A stretch of 64,000 nucleotides of DNA from Cohnella nanjingensis (lineage in GTDB: Bacteria > Bacillota > Bacilli > Paenibacillales > Paenibacillaceae): assembly GCF_014212125.1 (NCBI RefSeq), contig NZ_JACJVP010000005.1:1-64000 (forward strand), written 5' to 3'. This document shows positions 1 through 8,708 of the stretch, piece after piece. Each line of letters begins with the position of its first letter. The first letter of the stretch is position 1. The notes beneath the pieces were generated by a model, which was not told the origin of the DNA, searched no databases, and saw nothing but the letters and a program-made list of their open reading frames with translations. Position numbers and translations under genes: made by a program.

Positions 1-519
1 GCCCAGGCTCGCGCGGCCAAGCGCAGCTCGGCGCGCCAGCCGGAGCGCGCGCCGGTCGTACTGCCGCCCGCGCAGGCGCCGTCGCATGCGGTTGCCCGCC
101 ATATCGATCCGCACGACCATGCGGCGCTTCGGCCGACGCGCCAAGGCGTGATCCGCATGCGGGGCCGGACGGACAAGGGGCGCCAATGGTATCAGGAGAT
201 CGATCTCGAGATGGCGGCGACGCTCGTCAAGGAACGGGCCGCCATCGTCGTGAACCGCCATACGATCCGCCGGCTGTTCAGCAACAAGGACTTCCGCAGC
301 ATGATCCTCACGCGCGACCGGTATACCTGCTATTTCTGCGGGGAGTACGGAGATACGATCGACCATCTGCTGCCCCGGTCCAAGGGCGGACATACGACGC
401 CGGACAATTGCGTCTGCGCGTGCAATCTGTGCAACCAAACGAAGGCCAATCGAGATCTTGACGAATTCATAAGCGCCGGGATCCCCGAACGGGTCGCCAC
501 ATCGCTGCAGGAAGGCTGA
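1..519 (+). CDS. HNH endonuclease domain protein (5' end outside window)
   Basis: The reading frame is open from base 1, so the start lies upstream; 172 residues are visible. The C-terminal part is a zinc-type HNH nuclease module: CYFCG, then IDHLLPRSKGG, then TPDN and CACNLCNQTKANR. The two CxxC pairs should bind structural zinc, and the DH pair plus the later Asn form the metal-dependent nuclease centre. An ATG at position 148 would give a 123-residue protein, but the frame before it is open and of the same GC-rich, Arg/Ala-rich type, so a longer protein is more likely. Stand-alone HNH proteins of this kind are common in Firmicutes and often have no known target. Confident for the domain, not for a biological role. 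Confidence 0.8.
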   Translation, partial: AQARAAKRSSARQPERAPVVLPPAQAPSHAVARHIDPHDHAALRPTRQGVIRMRGRTDKGRQWYQEIDLEMAATLVKERAAIVVNRHTIRRLFSNKDFRSMILTRDRYTCYFCGEYGDTIDHLLPRSKGGHTTPDNCVCACNLCNQTKANRDLDEFISAGIPERVATSLQEG

Positions 520-692
520 ACGAGCACGGCCGATATCCGGAACGGCTCGGGAGTCTCGTTCCGGTCTTTGAGCGTGCCTCGGAGGCGCGCCGGGGTGCTT
601 CGCATTCCCCAATGAACGGGTTTCCCCGGGATTTGAGGTTTAGCCGCAAAGCTTGACGCAGCTCCCAAAGCGGGCAGCTTCCCCAGAACACC

Positions 693-728
693 AAAAGACC
701 TCGCCGTCAGCATACGGCGAGGTCTTTT
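693..728. terminator. Bidirectional terminator between HNH and CGNR genes
   Basis: A perfect 15-bp inverted repeat (693-707 with 714-728, six-base loop) begins with AAAA and ends with TTTT, so it can end transcription from both converging genes. Nothing else is apparent in 520-817. Confidence 0.85.
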
Positions 729-817
729 GTCGTCCGTTGCGACTCGGCATCCGCCGTCGCCGGCAGATTTACTTCGCATGCTTCCCGAAACAGCCCTGCG
801 TATGCTCTGCTCCGCGC

Positions 818-1414
818 TCATCCCTGCGCCCGCTGCCGCTTCTTCGCGTAGAACTCCGCGGCCTTGTGGCGGTTGCCGCACGACTCCATGCTGCACCAGC
901 GCCGCTTGCCGCCCTTGGAGGTGTCTACGAAGTGCAGAATGCAGGCCTCGTGCTCGCAGGCGCGGATGCGATCTAACGCGACGTTGGTCAGCGTATCGAA
1001 CAGCGAGCGTACGATCGGATAGCGCACCGCGTCGACGGCGTTCCGTCCGCGCGGAGCGAGCGCGACCCGGCCTTCGCCGTCGCGAGTCGCCTGCAACGCG
1101 ACGGCGATCGCCTCTGCGTGCGCGCGCATGCGTTCGAACGTGCCCGCCGTCAACGCGCCATCCCGATCCAGATCGGCCAAGACGGCCGTGCACACCTCGC
1201 GCAGTTCCCGCAGCGCCGCGTGAATCGTCGCCAATGCCTCGGGCGCAGGATCGGGCGCATCCGCGGGCAGCAGCTCATTTTCCCGAAGCCATGCCAGTTG
1301 GTTCGCCTGTTCGGAGAAGGCGTCCGCTACACGCCCGTCTCGCATATGCAGCGTATTCGCCAGATTGATCCAAGAAGAGCCTCCGCGCATATAGAGGGAC
1401 TGGGGTTTATCCAT
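818..1414 (-). CDS. CGNR zinc-finger (ABATE-domain) protein, putative regulator
   Basis: A 198-residue protein with the two-part architecture of the CGNR family: an alpha-helical ABATE-like N-terminal domain (about residues 10-140) and a C-terminal treble-clef finger. The finger shows CEHEAC (about 153-158), then WCSMESCGNR (about 173-182), which holds the signature CGNR. The basic tail (AAEFYAKKR) fits nucleic-acid binding. Members are thought to be transcription factors, but few have been studied. It starts at ATG 1414 behind AAAGGA and lies 20 bp downstream of the MBL hydrolase gene on the same strand, so the two are probably one operon; it could regulate that operon. Family assignment confident, target unknown. 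Confidence 0.85.
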   Translation of the reverse strand: MDKPQSLYMRGGSSWINLANTLHMRDGRVADAFSEQANQLAWLRENELLPADAPDPAPEALATIHAALRELREVCTAVLADLDRDGALTAGTFERMRAHAEAIAVALQATRDGEGRVALAPRGRNAVDAVRYPIVRSLFDTLTNVALDRIRACEHEACILHFVDTSKGGKRRWCSMESCGNRHKAAEFYAKKRQRAQG

Positions 1415-1434
1415 AGGGCGTCATCCTTTGTAAT

Positions 1435-2181
1435 TTATAACGTTATCGATTCCTTCGAGGCCAGCAGCGCCACTTCCATTTTACCATCCGCGCTGGACCG
1501 CAGGCGACCCTGCCAGTCGTCGGTTTGCCGGTAGAGAGGCGGCTTGTGGATGGCCGTATGGTGTATCGGGACGAGGCGCTTGGCTCCCAGGACGACGGCG
1601 GCCGCGACCGCTTGCTCGGGAATCAGCGTGATCGGCATGCCGCTGAACGGCGTCATATCCGGACGTTCGAGGATAGCGCCATTGACCGGCAGGCAGACGG
1701 CGTCGAATGGGCCGAAGGCTTTCGCGATCTTCCACCAGTAGCCGTGCCACAGCGTATCCCCGCCGTGGAAGAGGCGCCGTTCGCCGTCGTCGACTACCCA
1801 AGCTACCTGACAGTCGCCGACTCCGTCCACCGAGTAGGTGGCCGTGGCGGTGAAGGCGCCGATTCGGAAAGCTTCGCCGACCGAAGCCCCGGTCGCGTTC
1901 GTCAACCCGGCCGCCAGAGCGACTGCGACGCTCTCCGCGGGGAGGAATACGGGCACATTCGGGCCATAGGCATCGATGATGGCGGCGGGGTCGAAGTGAT
2001 CTCCGTGCTCGTGGGTGATCAGCACGGCGTTCGCCGGACCGAACGCGCGAAGCGGGAAAAGCGGTTCGTTCGATGAGCCGTACTTGGTCGGAAAGTTGTA
2101 GAGCGGGTCAATGACGACCGCGCTGGTGCCCGATGTTACGCGAATGCCTGCCCAAGGCAGTTTTTGAACGTTCATATTCAT
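1435..2181 (-). CDS. MBL-fold metallo-hydrolase (UlaG-like)
   Basis: A 248-residue metallo-beta-lactamase-fold hydrolase. THEHGDHFD (His57, His59, Asp61, His62) is the dinuclear metal motif; HGGDT (Asp142) supplies the bridging Asp and PIHH near residue 216 a further metal ligand. Length and layout resemble UlaG/RomA-type cytoplasmic hydrolases, whose substrates include lactones and phosphodiesters; the substrate here cannot be told. The start ATG 2181 follows AAAGGAG at good spacing. It is the first gene of a two-gene operon with the CGNR protein and has paired GGTTAT motifs in its upstream region. Confidence 0.85.
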   Translation of the reverse strand: MNMNVQKLPWAGIRVTSGTSAVVIDPLYNFPTKYGSSNEPLFPLRAFGPANAVLITHEHGDHFDPAAIIDAYGPNVPVFLPAESVAVALAAGLTNATGASVGEAFRIGAFTATATYSVDGVGDCQVAWVVDDGERRLFHGGDTLWHGYWWKIAKAFGPFDAVCLPVNGAILERPDMTPFSGMPITLIPEQAVAAAVVLGAKRLVPIHHTAIHKPPLYRQTDDWQGRLRSSADGKMEVALLASKESITL

Positions 2182-2198
2182 CCATCTCCTTTAATTGT

Positions 2199-2282
2199 AT
2201 AACCCTTTATAATCATTTCATTGGTTATGTTTGGAGTATACCTGATTCGTTATAACCTGTAAACATATAATTAAAGGGTTAT
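2199..2282 (-). promoter_or_regulatory. Paired ATAACCCTTTA motifs upstream of MBL-CGNR operon
   Basis: ATAACCCTTTA at 2199-2209 recurs in inverted orientation (TAAAGGGTTAT) at 2272-2282. A shorter pair, GGTTAT at 2223-2228 and ATAACC at 2252-2257, lies between them. The arrangement is symmetrical around the likely promoter region of the MBL gene and suggests operator half-sites for a dimeric or looping regulator, perhaps the CGNR protein. This is inference from the repeats only. Confidence 0.45.
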
Positions 2283-2293
2283 GCATGGCATTG

Positions 2294-2320
2294 AAAAAAG
2301 ACAGCGCCTCGGCTGTCTTT
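2294..2320 (-). terminator. Hairpin with T-run on minus strand
   Basis: AAAGACAGC (2297-2305) pairs with GCTGTCTTT (2312-2320), loop six bases, and A(6) at 2294-2299 gives a T-run on the minus strand. It could end transcription of the secreted-protein gene that stops at 2575. The rest of 2321-2574 shows no convincing gene. Confidence 0.6.
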
Positions 2321-2574
2321 CCTGTCTTTCCGGTATGAATGGGAGAACCGCGGCTTGCCCGGTCTAGCCGGGGTGCGGGCCCATTTCGCCAATCGCTTAC
2401 TTCCGCGTGATGATGCATGGATCGCTCCGGTACCGTCAGCTGGCTTGCAATGCAGGCAGCGGATGGCCTTTTATCGCCTCGTTAAACCGTTCCTCGCTCA
2501 GGTGCCGTCAGTGGTCCTGTTGTAGGCGGCAAGCTTCCTTGGATCCTCTACGCTGTCGCTCGCTTCATCGCCGG

Positions 2575-3225
2575 TCATACCGACACTCGCTTCGGGACTG
2601 TCGCGTTCGGCTGGTGCAAGCGACCTGCGATCAGCGCTTCGAGCGCATCGGCCCTGGATAGCTGGGACAGGTCGGACATCGCTTGAAGATCCGCGTCCAT
2701 CGCGGGATCTTCATTCTTCAACGTGCCGCCGCTTTGGAGGAACAAGCCTTGGATGCCGCCGCCTACGATGTAGTAGGTATCGGGCGTCGCGTCGGGCTGC
2801 GGGTTCATGCTGAGGATATATTTTTCGCCGGATTGCAGAAGTCCCGCATCCCCGAATTGTCCGTTCTGAATGACGCGAATATGGAAAGGCGACGCTCCCT
2901 TTAGACGATTCCGCACCTCGACGGTGGAGATGACGGCGCGTCCGTCCTGCCGGATCGCCTGCGCGATGACGGTGCCGGACACGATCAGGCTGGAGGCGTC
3001 GATTAAATGCTGCAGCGAAGATTGGCCGTCGCCGTAGCTCCCCGGATCGGTCACGGGCCGCATCGGAGGCGGCGTGGCGGATGGCGATCCGCGATGATCC
3101 GAATCCGAAGAGATTACCGACCGGACGGCGGATGACAGGGCGAATTGCGGGTTCATGGCGCCGATCAGGATCGATCCCGCCAGCGTAACCGTGCCGGCCA
3201 GGAATGCGAACGTCTTGAGTCTCAT
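2575..3225 (-). CDS. Secreted protein of unknown function
   Basis: A 216-residue protein with an N-terminal signal or membrane anchor (MRLKTFAFLAGTVTLAGSIL, about residues 1-25), a Ser/Pro-rich low-complexity stretch (about 38-60) and a globular C-terminal part. I do not recognise the family. The middle part (SLIVSGTVIAQAIRQDGR followed by a strand-rich region with GEKYILSMNP) has the feel of a small beta-rich extracellular domain. It starts at ATG 3225 behind AAGGTGATC. It is alone on its strand, between the MBL operon and the first repeat array. Confidence 0.65.
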   Translation of the reverse strand: MRLKTFAFLAGTVTLAGSILIGAMNPQFALSSAVRSVISSDSDHRGSPSATPPPMRPVTDPGSYGDGQSSLQHLIDASSLIVSGTVIAQAIRQDGRAVISTVEVRNRLKGASPFHIRVIQNGQFGDAGLLQSGEKYILSMNPQPDATPDTYYIVGGGIQGLFLQSGGTLKNEDPAMDADLQAMSDLSQLSRADALEALIAGRLHQPNATVPKRVSV

Positions 3226-3344
3226 GGGGGATCACCTTGGCTCTAGGATTTTACCTGTAAGACGGATCGGCAAGCCCAAATGTTTCGCTTGGCGCGGTGC
3301 ATGGTTCATCCAAATGATGGATCGCTTCGTGGGGTTACAGCCTG

Positions 3345-3660
3345 CGAACGGGCTCCCGCGCCGTGCGTAACCCGAAAAAATCGGGTTACAGCCCACAAAC
3401 TAGCCCCTGCGCCGCGCGTAACCCGAAAAAATCGGGTTACAGTCCACAAACTAGCCCCAGCGCCGCGCGTAACCCGAAAAAATCGGGTTATAGCCCATAA
3501 ACTAGCCCCAGCGCCGCGCGTAACCCGAAAAAATCGGGTTACAGCCCACAAACTAGCCCCAGCGCCGTGCGTAACCCGAAAAAATCGGGTTACATCCTGC
3601 AAACCGGCCCCAGCGCCGCGCGTAACCCTAAAAAAATCGGGCTACAGCCCGCGAACCGGC
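3345..3660. repeat. 51-bp tandem array A1, hairpin core TAACCCGA/TCGGGTTA
   Basis: Six units with cores starting at 3368, 3419, 3470, 3521, 3572 and 3623, exactly 51 bp apart. Each core is TAACCCGA, loop AAAAA, TCGGGTTA (8-bp stem); the last unit has substitutions. Linkers of about 30 bp are also conserved (CACAAACTAGCCCC, then GCGCCGCGCG). Because 51 is divisible by three, open frames run through on both strands; they are repeat artefacts. The array ends about 20 bp from the stop of the asparaginase gene. Confidence 0.95.
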
Positions 3661-3680
3661 TTTCCCTCCTCTTCGCCGCC

Positions 3681-4730
3681 TTAAGCCCGGTGGTCCTCGT
3701 AGAACAGCGGCGTCCGCAGGAAGCGGACGATCTCCTCCGTCCCGTCGAAGTTGGCGCACGCCAGCATGAGCTTCATGAGCGCGGCCTCGGCGGACATATT
3801 CTCGATCGCGATGCCGCCGGCTTCCGTGAGGCTGTTCGAGGAGGCGTAGACGTCCCCGGCCGGGTCGCGCATCGGCACGAGGAAGACGTCCGTACGGTGC
3901 GCCCGGCAGTCGGCGATGAACCGCGCCAGCGAGCGGCCCGCCGCCTCCCGCGTGCAAGCCGTGCCGGAGTGGTATAGGTCGTGCAACACGGCGCGGGGCG
4001 CGCGGCGCGAGAAATCGTAGACTCCGTAGTCGATGCCCGGGTACGGCTTGATGTACAGGACCGGCGGCATGGCATCCCCTATCGCCCAATGGGGCGCAGC
4101 GACCGGCGCCCGCTTGCGGAGCGTCTCCGGCGAAGGGTTCACCGGATGGTCGTTCCAGACGAAGCGCCCGTCCGTCATCGTCCCGTAGGGCGCGTCGTAC
4201 GTGCAGTCGAATTGATCGGTGAACGGCAGCGCCTGCGTGATGCGCGTGCCCAGGTAGACGACGGATTCGCCGCGGTCGTTGCCGAACACCGTGAACACGC
4301 CAGACAGCGCTTGATCCAGAATGAAGTCCGCCGACGCCGCGAAGTTTCGGAGTCCGTTGCTGCGCGCGTCGTCCAGCGGATAGTTGCTGGCCGTGACGAC
4401 GATGGGCACGGATGCGTCGCAGAGCAGATAGGCGAGCATCGCGGAGCTATAGGCCAGCGTGTCGGAGCCGTGCGTCACGATGACGCCTGCGTAGGCGCCG
4501 GGATCGGCCGACCGGATCGCCGCCGTCAGTCGGGCCCAATCCTCCGGCACCAGATTTTCGCTCAGAATATTGTAGGGTTGGACGGCTTCGAACGCGATAC
4601 CGCGGTTGTTCTCCAACCGCTCATATTGTTCGATCAGAAAGTAGGACCCGGCTTCGTTCACGTCGATCCCCCGATCGCCCTTTCTGCTGCCGATCGTGCC
4701 GCCGGTAAATACGACTAATATCTTGTCCAA
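3681..4730 (-). CDS. Asparaginase family protein
   Basis: A 349-residue protein of the type I/II L-asparaginase family, which hydrolyses asparagine to aspartate and ammonia. It has both catalytic threonine motifs: TGGTIG at residues 9-14 (Thr12) and THGSDTLAYS starting at residue 86 (Thr86), and the usual length. No signal peptide is visible, so a cytoplasmic enzyme is expected. Start is TTG 4730 behind GGAGGGAG. The C-terminal third (FIADCRAHRTDVFLVPM, then SSNSLTEAGGIAIENMSAEAALMK) fits the small domain of the family. It is divergent from the ThrE genes, and its 3' end abuts repeat array A1. Confidence 0.88.
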   Translation of the reverse strand: MDKILVVFTGGTIGSRKGDRGIDVNEAGSYFLIEQYERLENNRGIAFEAVQPYNILSENLVPEDWARLTAAIRSADPGAYAGVIVTHGSDTLAYSSAMLAYLLCDASVPIVVTASNYPLDDARSNGLRNFAASADFILDQALSGVFTVFGNDRGESVVYLGTRITQALPFTDQFDCTYDAPYGTMTDGRFVWNDHPVNPSPETLRKRAPVAAPHWAIGDAMPPVLYIKPYPGIDYGVYDFSRRAPRAVLHDLYHSGTACTREAAGRSLARFIADCRAHRTDVFLVPMRDPAGDVYASSNSLTEAGGIAIENMSAEAALMKLMLACANFDGTEEIVRFLRTPLFYEDHRA

Positions 4731-4814
4731 AGGACGTCTCCCTCCGTTTGCATCCGATTGCTAATAACCCCATACTACTAGACAAGAGCTTTTTCGCCAA
4801 ATGGAGGGACATCG

Positions 4815-5573
4815 GTGCAGCATTCGACAGAGGTGAGCGGGGCGGTCGCCCAAGTCTGCCTGCTGGCAGGCAAGATCATGCTGGAGAACGGGGGAGAAAC
4901 GTACCGGGTGGAGGATACGATGGCGCGGATCGCGGCTTCGTTCGGCATTCAGAGCTCGCATAGCTTCGTCACGCCGACCGGCATCCTCTTCTCGATCGAG
5001 GGGGCGGAGCCCGCCACCCGGCTCGTGCGGATCTCGCAGCGCTCGACGGATCTGAGCAAGGTCGCCCTGGTGAACGAGATCTCGCGGCGCATCGGCCAAG
5101 GCGAAATGACGGTGACGGAAGCGTACGGACAATTGGCCGCGGCCAGCCGGGCCAAGCCCGTCTATTCCGTCCATTGGCAGGTGGCGGCTGCGGCGATCGC
5201 GAGCGGTTGCTTCCTCCTCATGTACCAGGGCCGGCTGGCGGACGTCCCGGCCGCCGTCGTCGCCGGAGGGACGGGCTATTATGTCGCCGCGACGGTGGGG
5301 CGGCTGCTATCGATCAAGTTTTTCGCCGAGCTGCTGGCGTCCTTCGTGATCGGGCTGCTGTCCTTCCTGTCCGTCCGCAGCGGATTCGGGCGCGACCTGG
5401 ACCTGATCATGATCGGGTCGGTGATGCCGCTCGTTCCGGGCTTGTTGATCACCAATGCGGTTCGGGATCTGATGGCGGGACATCTCGTATCCGGGATCTC
5501 GAAGGGGGCGGAAGCGCTCCTGACGGCCTTCGCCATTGGTGCGGGCGTCGCGCTCGTGCTGACCCTCAACTAG
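4815..5573 (+). CDS. Threonine/serine exporter, ThrE N-terminal-type subunit
   Basis: A 252-residue membrane protein matching the ThrE N-terminal family (formerly DUF1212). The cytoplasmic start (CLLAGKIMLENGGETYRVED) is characteristic and is followed by five or so hydrophobic helices from about residue 120 onward. Together with the next gene it should form a split Thr/Ser efflux permease, driven by the proton gradient in characterised relatives. The start is GTG 4815 behind GGAGGG. The next gene starts 15 bp downstream. Confidence 0.85.
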   Translation: MQHSTEVSGAVAQVCLLAGKIMLENGGETYRVEDTMARIAASFGIQSSHSFVTPTGILFSIEGAEPATRLVRISQRSTDLSKVALVNEISRRIGQGEMTVTEAYGQLAAASRAKPVYSVHWQVAAAAIASGCFLLMYQGRLADVPAAVVAGGTGYYVAATVGRLLSIKFFAELLASFVIGLLSFLSVRSGFGRDLDLIMIGSVMPLVPGLLITNAVRDLMAGHLVSGISKGAEALLTAFAIGAGVALVLTLN

Positions 5574-5588
5574 GAAAGGAGTGCCTCC

Positions 5589-6038
5589 ATGGCGATTCGA
5601 TATCTCGAGCAGCTGCTCGCAAGCTTCATCGGCACGGCGGCGTTCGGCGTGCTGTTCCAGGTGCCGCGCCAGACGCTCGTCCAATGCGGGCTGGCCGGCA
5701 TGGCGGGCTGGCTGCTCAATTACGCCCTGATGCGCCTGTCCGTCGACCTGGCGATCGCCACCTGGGCTTCGGCCTTCCTCGTGGCGCTGCTCGCGCACGG
5801 GATGGCGATCCGCTTCAAGGTGCCTGTCACCGTCTTCATCGTCTCCGGCATCATCCCGCTCGTCCCCGGCGGCATGGCGTACGACGCGATGCGCAAGGCG
5901 GTGCAGAACGACTATGAGGCCGCCGTTCAGCTGGCGGCCAAAGCCTTCATGCTCTCCGGCGCCATCGCGGTCGGTCTCGTCTTCTCCGAGGTGGTTCAGC
6001 AGATCGCAAGAAGCGCCCGCGCCCGCCAGAACGGCTGA
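5589..6038 (+). CDS. Threonine/serine exporter, ThrE C-terminal-type subunit
   Basis: A 149-residue protein with four to five hydrophobic helices, matching the small ThrE_2 (DUF3815) half of the split exporter. The segment VTVFIVSGIIPLVPGGMAYD is the typical conserved loop, echoed in the partner (IMIGSVMPLVPGLLITNAVRD), which shows the ancient duplication within this family. A good ribosome binding site (AGGAAAGGAG) lies just before ATG 5589. Translated together with the larger subunit; converges on the histidine kinase gene. Confidence 0.85.
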   Translation: MAIRYLEQLLASFIGTAAFGVLFQVPRQTLVQCGLAGMAGWLLNYALMRLSVDLAIATWASAFLVALLAHGMAIRFKVPVTVFIVSGIIPLVPGGMAYDAMRKAVQNDYEAAVQLAAKAFMLSGAIAVGLVFSEVVQQIARSARARQNG

Positions 6039-6091
6039 GCGCGCCGCCCGCCCGTCCGCCGCAATCCCTTAGCCTCTGCGTCACAGGCGTC

Positions 6092-8395
6092 TCAACCGGC
6101 AGGCAGTTGAGGCGTGCGCAAGCCGTCCGCGTAGGCCGGCAGCCGAATCTCCACGCACGTCCCGCGGCCGACTTCGCTCTCGTAGCGAATGCTGCCCTTG
6201 TGATTGGCCAGAATCTGCTGGCTCACCATCAGACCGAGGCCGTGGCCGGCCTCCTTGCTCGTATAGAACGGCTCGCCGAGCCGCCCAAGCTCCTGCTCGG
6301 GGATGCCGCATCCGTCGTCGCAGATGCGGATCGCTACGCGATCCAGCCGCGGCTCCCCCGCGATATCGATCTGCAGCCGCCCGCCCTCCGGCATGGCCTC
6401 CATGCCGTTCTTCAGCACGTTCAAGAACACCTGCTTCAATTGATTGGGCTCGCAGTTGAGCGGCGGAATGTCTTCGTCGGTTCGCAGCTCGATCTGGACG
6501 TTGCTCAAGAGCGCGTGGGATTCGATCAGGGAGATCGTCTCCTGCATGATCCGCCGGACGTCGACGAGCTGGTAGTGCACGGCCTGCGGCTTCGAGAAGA
6601 TCAGGAACTCGCTCACGATGAGATTGATCCGATCCAGCTCCGACAGCATGACTTGGAGCTGCTGCGGGGAGGAGCGGCCCGTCTGCATCTGCAGCTGCAC
6701 GAAGCCGCGCAGCGTCGTCAGCGGGTTGCGGATCTCGTGCGCGACGCCCGCGGCGAGCTGGCCGACCATGGACAGCTTCTCCGAGCGGCGCAGCACCTCC
6801 TCGGTCTGCTTCCGCGCCGTGATATTCCGGGAGATGGAGGCGATGGCGACGATCGCCCCCTCCTCGTCGCGGATCGAGGAGATCGTCATGCTCACGTCGA
6901 TCGGCGCGCCGTCCTTGCGATAGCGGACCGTCTCGTAATCCGCCACGGCGCCGCCATCCATGACCGTGCCGAGGATGCGGGCGAATTCCGGCTGCAGATC
7001 CTCGGGGATGTTGTGCAAGGCGCTGCCGAGCGCTTCTTCCGTCCGCCAGCCGTACATCTTCTCGAAGGCGTTGTTAACTTGCATGAGGCGGCCGTTCAGA
7101 TCGGCGACGTGGATGGCGTCGGACGTCTGATTGACGAACGATTCGAGATACTGCTTCGTGCTGCGGAGCTCCTCCGCGGCGTCCTTCAGCCGCGTGGTGT
7201 ACGAATGCAGATTGCTGGACATCGTGTTGACGCGCGAGGCGAGGAGCCCGAGCTCGTCCTTGCTCCGGATCGGCAGGCTTGTGCCGAACCGGCCGCCGGC
7301 GACGGCGTTGACCTTGCGCAGAATCTGATGCAGCGGACGGATCAGGAAGCCCGCGAGGAAGTAGCTCGCGAAGACAGTCGCGACCAGCAGGCCGAGACCG
7401 ATGAAGCTATGGACGAGCAGCTGATGCACGAGCGTCTCGCGGATGACGTTCCGGTCGAAGCTGACGCCAATGACGTAGTTCTTGTCCGCGGCGATCGGGA
7501 TGAAGCTCTTCAGGAGCCGTTTGCCGTTCCGGTCGGCCGACTTCGTGATCATTCGTCCCGTCTGAACCGCCTCGTCGATGACCGCTTTGTCCGCCGGCAC
7601 GTCTCTGTAGATGTAGTGGCCGAATTTGAGGTCGCGCACGTCCAGATTGTAGACGGGCTTGCCCTGCTTGATCTTGATGATGGGATTCTTGCCGAAGAAC
7701 TCGGGGTCGAATCCGGCGATCTCCAGAATGTCGGGGTTGTCCTTGAGCAGCTGGGCGATGATGCCCTCGGTCCCGATCGATTTCTCGAAGTCCATGAATA
7801 CTTCCACGTGAACGAACGGGTTGATCATATAGTTGGTCGAACCGTCGTAGTAGCTGCCCCATTTGTTGATCTTGGAAGGATCGGAGGTGGAGAAGTTGAT
7901 CGGCCCGGACCAGTAATGCGTCAGTTTCTGGCCTTGGACGACCGTGACCGGCTTCAAGGCGAAGAGCTGCTGGAAGGCGGTATACCAGTAGTCCATCGTC
8001 TTGGAGCCCAGCCCGATCTCCTTGGACTCCGAAGATTTCTGCACGACAATATCGTCGTCCGTCTTCTTCCAGAGGGTGATGCCGTCCACTTCAAGCTTGC
8101 GGCTGAGCGCGACCAACTGCGCGTTCGTCACGTTGGCGATGTCGGGATCAAGCTGGGCCTCGGCCGCGACGGCGGCCGCCCGCAGCTTCTCTCCGATCTG
8201 TTCCTCCATGAACTGCCGCGCCCGCCAGGACGACTTCACCGAGGCGCCGACCTGCTTGGCGATGATCTCCGTCTGCTGCAGGGCTTGCTCCTCCAGGCCG
8301 GACTTGGTGGAGAAATAGGTGATCGATATATTGAGGAAAAGGATGATGGCGACTAGAAATGAGATGTATAACGATAATTTCGCCTTGATGGACAA
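6092..8395 (-). CDS. Membrane sensor histidine kinase (Cache-like, HAMP, PAS)
   Basis: About 767 residues. TM1 spans about 7-28, an extracellular sensor of about 300 residues follows, TM2 lies near 323-350, HAMP near 350-402, PAS near 415-530, then a HisKA dimerisation domain with the phosphorylation site in VAHEIRNPLTT (His553), and a HATPase with N-box FLNVLKNGMEAMPEGG, DDGCGIP and GHGLGL. The domain order is that of Bacillus KinB/PAS-type kinases. I prefer TTG 8395 because AGGAGG (8405-8410 on the complement) lies nine bases upstream; a longer TTG start at 8425 is possible. No response regulator lies next to it, so it is an orphan kinase. Stimulus unknown. Confidence 0.9.
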   Translation of the reverse strand: MSIKAKLSLYISFLVAIILFLNISITYFSTKSGLEEQALQQTEIIAKQVGASVKSSWRARQFMEEQIGEKLRAAAVAAEAQLDPDIANVTNAQLVALSRKLEVDGITLWKKTDDDIVVQKSSESKEIGLGSKTMDYWYTAFQQLFALKPVTVVQGQKLTHYWSGPINFSTSDPSKINKWGSYYDGSTNYMINPFVHVEVFMDFEKSIGTEGIIAQLLKDNPDILEIAGFDPEFFGKNPIIKIKQGKPVYNLDVRDLKFGHYIYRDVPADKAVIDEAVQTGRMITKSADRNGKRLLKSFIPIAADKNYVIGVSFDRNVIRETLVHQLLVHSFIGLGLLVATVFASYFLAGFLIRPLHQILRKVNAVAGGRFGTSLPIRSKDELGLLASRVNTMSSNLHSYTTRLKDAAEELRSTKQYLESFVNQTSDAIHVADLNGRLMQVNNAFEKMYGWRTEEALGSALHNIPEDLQPEFARILGTVMDGGAVADYETVRYRKDGAPIDVSMTISSIRDEEGAIVAIASISRNITARKQTEEVLRRSEKLSMVGQLAAGVAHEIRNPLTTLRGFVQLQMQTGRSSPQQLQVMLSELDRINLIVSEFLIFSKPQAVHYQLVDVRRIMQETISLIESHALLSNVQIELRTDEDIPPLNCEPNQLKQVFLNVLKNGMEAMPEGGRLQIDIAGEPRLDRVAIRICDDGCGIPEQELGRLGEPFYTSKEAGHGLGLMVSQQILANHKGSIRYESEVGRGTCVEIRLPAYADGLRTPQLPAG

Positions 8396-8555
8396 GGGAG
8401 GGTGCCTCCTATTTCTCAACGGCAATCTGGGGTGTTTCTAAAGAATTAGACGTTTTTCGAGCAATTCCTGTTCGCCCGGCCGGCGCGCCCGGTAGTTTTT
8501 TTATAGAAAAGCGCCTGCCCGACAAGGGGGAGAGGTTGTACATTCTTCACAAAAA

Positions 8556-8572
8556 TTAAAGCACTTAAACTT
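8556..8572. promoter_or_regulatory. Operator-like site 1 for sugar operon
   Basis: On the minus strand this reads AAGTTTAAGTGCTTTAA and matches 14 of 17 positions of the site at 8665-8681. It lies just upstream of the -35 box. Probably a binding site of the LacI-type regulator encoded at 11988. Confidence 0.5.
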
Positions 8573-8578
8573 TTGGCC

Positions 8579-8608
8579 TTGCGTTCTGGCTTGTTCCCGG
8601 TTTATGAT
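8579..8608 (+). promoter_or_regulatory. SigA-type promoter of sugar transporter operon
   Basis: TTGCGT (8579-8584) and TATGAT (8603-8608) are separated by 18 bp. The predicted transcript would have a leader of about 95 nt before the first permease gene and would run through the palindrome at 8664-8685. Confidence 0.55.
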
Positions 8609-8663
8609 AACGCTAACAAATATTATAGCAGTCGTCCTTGTGAACGTCTTTCTGTTTCTCTTA

Positions 8664-8685
8664 AAAGTTAAAGCGATTTAACTTT
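8664..8685. promoter_or_regulatory. LacI-type palindromic operator
   Basis: AAAGTTAAA and TTTAACTTT form a perfect 9-bp inverted repeat around GCGA. The inner TTAAAGCGATTTAA with its central CG resembles LacI/GalR-family operators. It lies downstream of the promoter and 23 bp before the first permease gene, where a bound repressor would block elongation. Confidence 0.65.
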
Positions 8686-8708
8686 CGAATCGAGGGGAGT
8701 TTTAGGAA

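Noticed and set aside
6107-8356. 749-codon open frame opposite the histidine kinase
   Set aside because: Shadow frame of GC-rich coding DNA; Arg/Asp/Leu-rich, with no domain, while the minus strand has clear kinase motifs.
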